A stretch of 9,569 bases of DNA from Candidatus Poseidoniaceae archaeon (GTDB taxonomy: Archaea; Thermoplasmatota; Poseidoniia; Poseidoniales; Poseidoniaceae): assembly GCA_013330925.1 (NCBI GenBank), contig DUHJ01000126.1:1-9569 (forward strand). Reading direction: 5' to 3'. The notes under the pieces are model-generated. The model was not told the DNA's origin, made no database searches, and was given only the letters and a program-made list of their open reading frames with translations. Shown here piece by piece: positions 5,922 through 9,569 of this stretch (positions are counted from its first letter, which is position 1; each line of letters starts with the position of its first letter). The position numbers and the translations under genes are program-made.

Positions 5922-7199
5922 TCAGGGTCGTTGCACCGTTGAGAATGCGCTTCGTTCTGCTCCCCACGGCACGGTGGCGTCGAAGCCAACCTTAGACGTC
6001 CTTCCGTCGTCGTAGCGTGAAGGATCGAGGGATGAACCACGCTGGTCGCGGAAGATGACGGTGTCTCGGTCTGGCTGCCAACGGGTCATCATCGCCCATT
6101 CCACCGCATTTGGGTCGGTGATGTCGATGTCCTCGTCCACCACGGTCACCGACTTCATTGAAGGATGACCTCGGAACGCGGCGTCGATGGCCTTTCGTGG
6201 GTCGTCCTCGTGTTCACGTCGAATCTTGATGACGCTGGCAAGCCAACCGCATCCGCCGTCGGACATGTGGACGTCCAAACAGGTGACGACCTGATTCACG
6301 GCGGCCTTGATCGTCGGTGCGCGTGGCAACCCCATCAGCGTCTTGTGTTCTGCCTCTCCTGGAATCAGAGCGTGGAAAATGGGGTGCTCACGGTGGCAGA
6401 CCCCTTCGACGTGGATGACGGGTTGTTGCCGGACGTCGTCCACGGTGCCGGTGATGTCCACGTAGGGGCCTTCCGAATCGTCCTCTTGCGTGATGCGTCC
6501 CCACATCACGTATTCCGCATCCGCGGGGATGACCACGCCGTTCGGTGCGGTCGTTGTCCGTAGGGGTCGTTCGTAGAGCCGCTCGTGAAGAGCCGCGGCC
6601 ACGGTCATTTCGTCAAGGAACTCCGAGAAGGTTGAGGCAGCGGCGAGCAAGACGACAGGGTCCGGTGCGTTCACGATGGCGATGTCGACGTCTCGGCCTT
6701 TGGCGCGTGCCTCGTCCACCATCGTGCGAAGGTGCCGGGGAACGAGCCGAACCACAAGGTGGTCGTCGTCCCTCAACAACTGGCGGTGGAAACTGATGTT
6801 GCGCCGCTCACCATCATCGGCCACGATCACGGACGCGGACATGTACCTGCCCGCGTCCTCCGGCCAGTGGTGGGGAATGGGCAAGGTGCTGAGTTCGGGT
6901 TGCTCTCGACGGACTTGGAAGACCTCCGCTTCCGATTCGGGGACCATCACCGGCGTTTGGGGGTTCGCCATCGCCCAACCAAGGGTGTCGATGTAGGCTT
7001 CGGGTTCGATGCCGATGGCGGCACACAAGCGGTCCCGCGTGAGCATGTTGACCGCGGCCCTGTGCCCTGGGGACTCCACCAGCGATTCGAAGATCGCCAT
7101 GGCGCCGCCGTTGGCGTACGACCAGCGCCAAAGTCCGTGCACAAGGCTGACCGGTTCGGCCACGGTGACGGCCGCATCGAGGTGGTCTCTGAACGCCAT
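5922..7199 (-). CDS. UbiD-family prenylated-FMN-dependent decarboxylase, probable anhydromevalonate phosphate decarboxylase
   Basis: UbiD enzymes reversibly decarboxylate unsaturated acids using prenylated FMN. Family features are NISFHRQ (134-140, cofactor-binding region), the active-site strand ADAEYVMWG (226-234), EGPY (243-246), and the C-terminal block VVDEDIDITDPNAVEWAM (353-370) followed by R373 and RD (378-379). At 425 residues it is shorter than bacterial UbiD (about 490), matching archaeal enzymes that decarboxylate trans-anhydromevalonate 5-phosphate in the modified mevalonate route to isoprenoids. That substrate is inference from size, archaeal setting and lack of another obvious role. 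Many UbiDs read A-E-x-V-x-E-G in the active-site strand; here the second acid is Trp233. ATG 7199 follows a GGGGGG-type binding site and an in-frame TAA just upstream, so the start is firm. First gene of the minus operon. Confidence 0.87.
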   Translation of the reverse strand: MAFRDHLDAAVTVAEPVSLVHGLWRWSYANGGAMAIFESLVESPGHRAAVNMLTRDRLCAAIGIEPEAYIDTLGWAMANPQTPVMVPESEAEVFQVRREQPELSTLPIPHHWPEDAGRYMSASVIVADDGERRNISFHRQLLRDDDHLVVRLVPRHLRTMVDEARAKGRDVDIAIVNAPDPVVLLAAASTFSEFLDEMTVAAALHERLYERPLRTTTAPNGVVIPADAEYVMWGRITQEDDSEGPYVDITGTVDDVRQQPVIHVEGVCHREHPIFHALIPGEAEHKTLMGLPRAPTIKAAVNQVVTCLDVHMSDGGCGWLASVIKIRREHEDDPRKAIDAAFRGHPSMKSVTVVDEDIDITDPNAVEWAMMTRWQPDRDTVIFRDQRGSSLDPSRYDDGRTSKVGFDATVPWGAERSAFSTVQRP

Positions 7200-7267
7200 G
7201 GACCCCCCTTAGGGCGGCTAGGCTTCAACGTCACGGACGAATGTGGGCTCCTTCCCCTCATCGTGGC

Positions 7268-7277
7268 TTTGATATAG
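7268..7277. promoter_or_regulatory. TATA-like element between UbiD and S12 genes
   Basis: TTTGATATAG stands out as AT-rich in a GC-rich 117-base divergent interval. On the plus strand it is about 40 bases before the S12 GTG at 7317, so initiation some 25 bases downstream would give a short leader carrying the ribosome binding site. Read on the minus strand it is TATATCAAA, about 70 bases before the UbiD ATG, so one element could serve both directions. No convincing purine-rich BRE was seen beside it. Position and composition are the only evidence. Confidence 0.45.
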
Positions 7278-7316
7278 GGGGCGTCGGTGGGCGACGTGCT
7301 TCAATGAGGTGATGAT

Positions 7317-7745
7317 GTGGGTCGGGGACTCTTTGCTGGTGCCAAGATGGCAAAAGATCGGCAGAAGTTCCGCTGGTCCGATCGTCGATACAAGAAGCGG
7401 ATGTTGAAGACGCGTGAGCGTCACGACCCGCTTGGTGGTTCCACCCAAGCCAAGGGCATCGTTATCGAAAAAGTCGGCATCGAAGCCAAGCAACCCAACA
7501 GCGGTATCCGCAAGGCCGTGAAGATCTCCTTGATCAAGAACGGAAACAAACTCACCGCCTTCGCCCCAGGCGACGGTGCAATCAACTTCATCGACGAGCA
7601 CGACGAAGTGATGGTCGAAGGTATCGGCGGTCGCATGGGTCGTTCGTACGGTGACATCCCCGGTGTCCGCTACAAGGTCATCCAGGTCAACGGTGTCTCG
7701 CTTGACGAGATGGTCCGCGGTCGAAAGGAGAAGCCAGTTCGCTGA
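7317..7745 (+). CDS. rps12: Small ribosomal subunit protein S12 (uS12)
   Basis: Archaeal S12 is a decoding-centre protein of the 30S subunit. The 142-residue product carries the invariant KQPNSGIRK (59-67), the [14 protein letters not shown] block (86-99), [20 protein letters not shown] (104-123) and the C-terminal EKPVR. The start is GTG 7317 rather than the ATG at 7347. The first residues ([22 protein letters not shown]) align without gaps to archaeal S12 N-termini of the form MxxGxxAxxKxxxDRQKxRWSD, and GAGGTGAT (7306-7313) precedes the GTG at proper spacing, whereas nothing suitable precedes the ATG. It heads the translation-gene cluster, with S7 nine bases downstream. Confidence 0.95.
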   Translation: MGRGLFAGAKMAKDRQKFRWSDRRYKKRMLKTRERHDPLGGSTQAKGIVIEKVGIEAKQPNSGIRKAVKISLIKNGNKLTAFAPGDGAINFIDEHDEVMVEGIGGRMGRSYGDIPGVRYKVIQVNGVSLDEMVRGRKEKPVR

Positions 7746-7754
7746 GGTGATTCC

Positions 7755-8372
7755 ATGAGCGAAGAAGTCGTCGAACAAGAGGCCCCCGAGGTCCGCCCCA
7801 TCGCCGGAATTGGCACCAAGGTGTTTGGCAAGTGGGACGCAAGCGAAGTCACCTGCCGCGACCCCGGATTGGCGCCATACGTCAACCTCACCACCGTGGG
7901 TGTTCCCCACACCGGTGGCCGCCACGCCAACGCGTGGTTTGGCAAGTCCAAGCTCAGCGTCGTTGAGCGCTACGTCAACAAACTCATGCGAACCGGCAAG
8001 TACACCGGCAAGAAGCAGGGTGCGATGAAGGCCTTCGAGCAAGCCCTCGACGCCATGGCCGAGCGATCCGGCGACAACCCGCTCCAACTCTTTGTGGACG
8101 CCCTGTGCTACGCGGCGCCCATGGAGGAAATCACCCGAATCAAATTCGGTGCAGTGTCTCAGCCCAAGGCCGTTGACGCTTCGCCATCCCGTCGTCTGGA
8201 CATCGCCCTTCGCAACCTTGCGGCCGGCGCAGCGTCCGGCACCCGGAAGTCCAAGCGCACCCTGAAGCAGTGCATCGTCAACGAGTTGACGAAGGCCAGC
8301 ACGGGTGACGTGACCTCCTTCGCCGTGGCGAAGAAGGAAGAACTTGAGCGAATCGCGGCCTCGGCCCGGTGA
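7755..8372 (+). CDS. rps7: Small ribosomal subunit protein S7 (uS7)
   Basis: S7 nucleates the 30S head and binds the 3' domain of 16S rRNA. The 205-residue archaeal form shows KVFGKWDASEV (22-32), VPHTGGRHA (50-58), the RNA-binding segment SVVERYVNKLMRTGKYTGKK (67-86), the APMEEITRIK block (120-129), ASPSRRLDIALRNLA (140-154) and the typical archaeal ending EELERIAASAR. The N-terminal 15 residues are acidic, as in other archaea. ATG 7755 follows GAGGTGA at 7744-7750, which overlaps the S12 stop, so S12 and S7 are very likely co-transcribed. Confidence 0.96.
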   Translation: MSEEVVEQEAPEVRPIAGIGTKVFGKWDASEVTCRDPGLAPYVNLTTVGVPHTGGRHANAWFGKSKLSVVERYVNKLMRTGKYTGKKQGAMKAFEQALDAMAERSGDNPLQLFVDALCYAAPMEEITRIKFGAVSQPKAVDASPSRRLDIALRNLAAGAASGTRKSKRTLKQCIVNELTKASTGDVTSFAVAKKEELERIAASAR

Positions 8373-8423
8373 GTCCTTGCACCCCTGAATCGCGCTTTTG
8401 TTGCGGTCCTGTTCGTCCAAGCG

Positions 8424-8558
8424 TTGGACGTCGTTGTCCATGCTGCCGCCGGCATGCTCGAGACGCTTCGCGTCACGGCCAACGCCATGCTCGTGGCCGG
8501 TTCGTTGGTGGCCCTGTGGTTTCACGTTCGTACGGCTTTGGATGCTGTGCAGGATTGA
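8424..8558 (+). CDS. Candidate small hydrophobic ORF between S7 and EF-2
   Basis: The frame that contains the S7 stop stays open for 61 more codons (8373-8555) and ends at TGA 8556-8558. About half of these codons begin with G, most end in C or G, and the translation is hydrophobic (VAVLFVQAL... AMLVAGSLVALWF), with two possible membrane segments. That is coding-like. However, no start with a ribosome binding site exists: TTG 8424 (44 residues) and ATG 8454 (34 residues) are the only ordinary candidates, and using TTG 8424 cuts into the first hydrophobic stretch. It could be a small membrane protein, stop-codon readthrough of S7, a decayed gene, or chance in GC-rich DNA. No family recognised. 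Confidence 0.28.
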   Translation: MDVVVHAAAGMLETLRVTANAMLVAGSLVALWFHVRTALDAVQD

Positions 8559-8621
8559 GGCCCGATTTGGTTCCTCTTCTTCGTGCTCAGCCTTGGCTTT
8601 CCGTCAGGTCCGCAGCGCGGC

Positions 8622-8630
8622 ACTTAAGAA
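8622..8630 (+). promoter_or_regulatory. TATA-like element upstream of EF-2
   Basis: ACTTAAGAA is AT-rich in GC-rich surroundings and lies about 40-48 bases before the EF-2 ATG. Transcription starting about 25 bases downstream would leave a leader of roughly 20 bases that still contains AAGGTGG. The spacing matches that of the proposed S12 promoter and would allow EF-2 to be expressed apart from S12-S7. Based on position and composition only. Confidence 0.4.
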
Positions 8631-8669
8631 CCCAGTTCAGGTGGCCCGAATCACCGCAAGGTGGTCACC

Positions 8670-9569
8670 ATGGGACGTAAGGAAGACAACATCAAGAAGG
8701 CCACAGAGGTCATGCACGATCTCCCTCAGATCCGCAACCTCTGCATCGCCGCACACATCGATCAAGGAAAGACGACCTTGTCAGACAACCTGATCGCAGG
8801 TGCCGGCATGATGTCCTCCGACCTCGCGGGCGCCGCCCGCGTGCTCGACTTCGACGAGCAAGAGTCCGCACGTGGTATCACCATCAACGCAGCGAGCGCT
8901 TCGATGGTGCACACCTACGAGAGCACGGATTTCCTGATCAACCTCATCGACACCCCTGGTCACGTTGACTTCGGCGGTGACGTCACGCGTGCCATGCGCG
9001 CCGTTGACGGCTGTTTCATCCTCGCTTGTGCGGTCGAGGGGCCAATGCCCCAGACCGAGACCGTCGTTCGTCAAGCCCTCAAAGAGAAGGTCAAGCCGGT
9101 GCTTTTCATCAACAAGGTGGACCGCCTGATCAACGAACTGCAGGTGACCCCTGAGGACATGATGGCGCGCTTCCAAGAGACCATCAAGAAGGTCAACAAG
9201 CTCATCCGCCAGTTTGCTCCTGAAGAGTTCAGGAAGTCATGGCAGGTTGACGTGGGCTCCGGTACCGTTGCCTTCGGCTCCGCGTACCACAACTGGGGCA
9301 TCACTGTGCCTTACATGCAGAAGTCGGGCATCTCCTTCAAGGAGATCTTCGAGTACTGCAACAACGAGGACCAGAAGACCCTCGCACAGAAGGCACCTGT
9401 TCACGAGGTGCTCCTCGACATGGCCGTCGCTGAACTGCCCAGCCCGGTTCAGGCCCAGCCCTACCGCATCCCCAACATCTGGAACGGTGACGCGGACTCC
9501 GCCATCGGCAAGGCCATGGTGGCGTGTGACCCCGACGCCGAACTCGCCATGATGATCACCAAGATTTGG
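8670..9569 (+). CDS. fusA: Translation elongation factor 2 (EF-2), 3' end outside the window
   Basis: EF-2 is the GTPase that drives ribosomal translocation. The first 300 residues (of about 730 in the family) are present and cover the G domain. Visible motifs are G1 AHIDQGKT (28-35), G2/switch I around ESARGITI (65-72), G3 DTPGHVD (94-100), G4 NKVD (148-151), and archaeal EF-2 blocks such as [13 protein letters not shown] (102-114) and PMPQTE (125-130). The segment [10 protein letters not shown] (201-210) contributes to the insert region. ATG 8670 is preceded by AAGGTGG five bases upstream and starts MGRKEDNI, as expected. G1 has Gln32 where archaeal EF-2 usually has His, and the strand before AVEG reads ILAC rather than the common VVVD. 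The site modified to diphthamide lies beyond the window. Confidence 0.96.
   Translation, partial: MGRKEDNIKKATEVMHDLPQIRNLCIAAHIDQGKTTLSDNLIAGAGMMSSDLAGAARVLDFDEQESARGITINAASASMVHTYESTDFLINLIDTPGHVDFGGDVTRAMRAVDGCFILACAVEGPMPQTETVVRQALKEKVKPVLFINKVDRLINELQVTPEDMMARFQETIKKVNKLIRQFAPEEFRKSWQVDVGSGTVAFGSAYHNWGITVPYMQKSGISFKEIFEYCNNEDQKTLAQKAPVHEVLLDMAVAELPSPVQAQPYRIPNIWNGDADSAIGKAMVACDPDAELAMMITKIW

Larger units (their letters stand above)
8373..8669. other. S7 to EF-2 interval (297 bases)
   Basis: The largest gap in the window. I see no tRNA or other RNA gene and no obvious hairpin terminator. Its first 186 bases contain an open reading frame in the same frame as S7, listed separately. After that come a pyrimidine-rich stretch around 8566-8585 that could contribute to termination, the TATA-like site at 8622-8630, and the EF-2 ribosome binding site AAGGTGG at 8658-8664. 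Confidence 0.6.

Noticed and set aside
5217..5942. 241-codon plus-strand open frame opposite the TPR gene
   Set aside because: Antisense to a gene with clear TPR motif, operon overlaps and ribosome binding sites; no independent signal.
7218..8525. 435-codon open frame on the minus strand opposite S12 and S7
   Set aside because: It lies exactly antisense to two certain ribosomal protein genes, has low-complexity Gly/Asp/Val/Leu-rich composition, and matches no family. Long antisense frames are expected opposite GC-rich coding DNA.
1..9569. CRISPR arrays, insertion sequences, tRNA genes, inteins or prophage genes
   Set aside because: Looked for and not seen: no spaced repeats, no transposase or integrase motifs, no cloverleaf-like segment in the gaps, and the EF-2 portion present has no intein insertion.

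Overview
The window looks like part of an archaeal chromosome, most likely from the Thermoplasmatota. A Marine Group II (Poseidoniales)-type organism is my best guess. Three things support this. The ribosomal proteins (L37Ae, archaeal-type S12 and S7) and EF-2 are archaeal in form. The exosome, KEOPS and prefoldin genes are in archaeal order. EF-2 begins MGRKEDNI, which resembles Thermoplasmatales EF-2 as I remember it. The DNA is GC-rich, the genes are tightly packed with one- to four-base overlaps, and clear GGAGGTGA-like ribosome binding sites precede most starts. The genus assignment is inference; no database was searched.

Region 1 (1-4554, plus strand) is a variant of the archaeal exosome gene cluster. 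It holds the last codons of a probable Rrp4, then Rrp41 (catalytic exosome subunit), Rrp42 (non-catalytic partner), ribosomal protein L37Ae with a long C-terminal tail, a Pcc1-like KEOPS subunit, prefoldin beta, a DHH/DHHA1 phosphoesterase and an unrecognised helical-repeat protein. Starts and stops overlap or nearly touch almost throughout, so this is probably one transcript linking RNA decay, tRNA modification, ribosome assembly and protein folding. The small RNA polymerase subunit gene rpoP, often found after L37Ae in other archaea, is not present here.

Region 2 (4498-7199, minus strand) is a three-gene operon read as UbiD-family decarboxylase, then TPR protein, then Nudix hydrolase. The UbiD protein is short, like the archaeal anhydromevalonate phosphate decarboxylases of the modified mevalonate (isoprenoid) pathway. 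The Nudix gene converges on the end of region 1 and overlaps it by 57 bases.

Region 3 (7200-9569, plus strand) is the translation 'str' block: S12, S7, a 297-base interval with a candidate small hydrophobic ORF and a promoter-like site, then the first 300 codons of EF-2, cut by the window end. S12 and UbiD are divergent and may share a near-palindromic TATA element.

Most of the window is conserved core gene content, and I did not find a clearly new system. The items most worth a second look are altered active-site residues in the DHH protein and in EF-2, an unusual residue in the UbiD active-site strand, the L37Ae tail, and the small hydrophobic ORF between S7 and EF-2.
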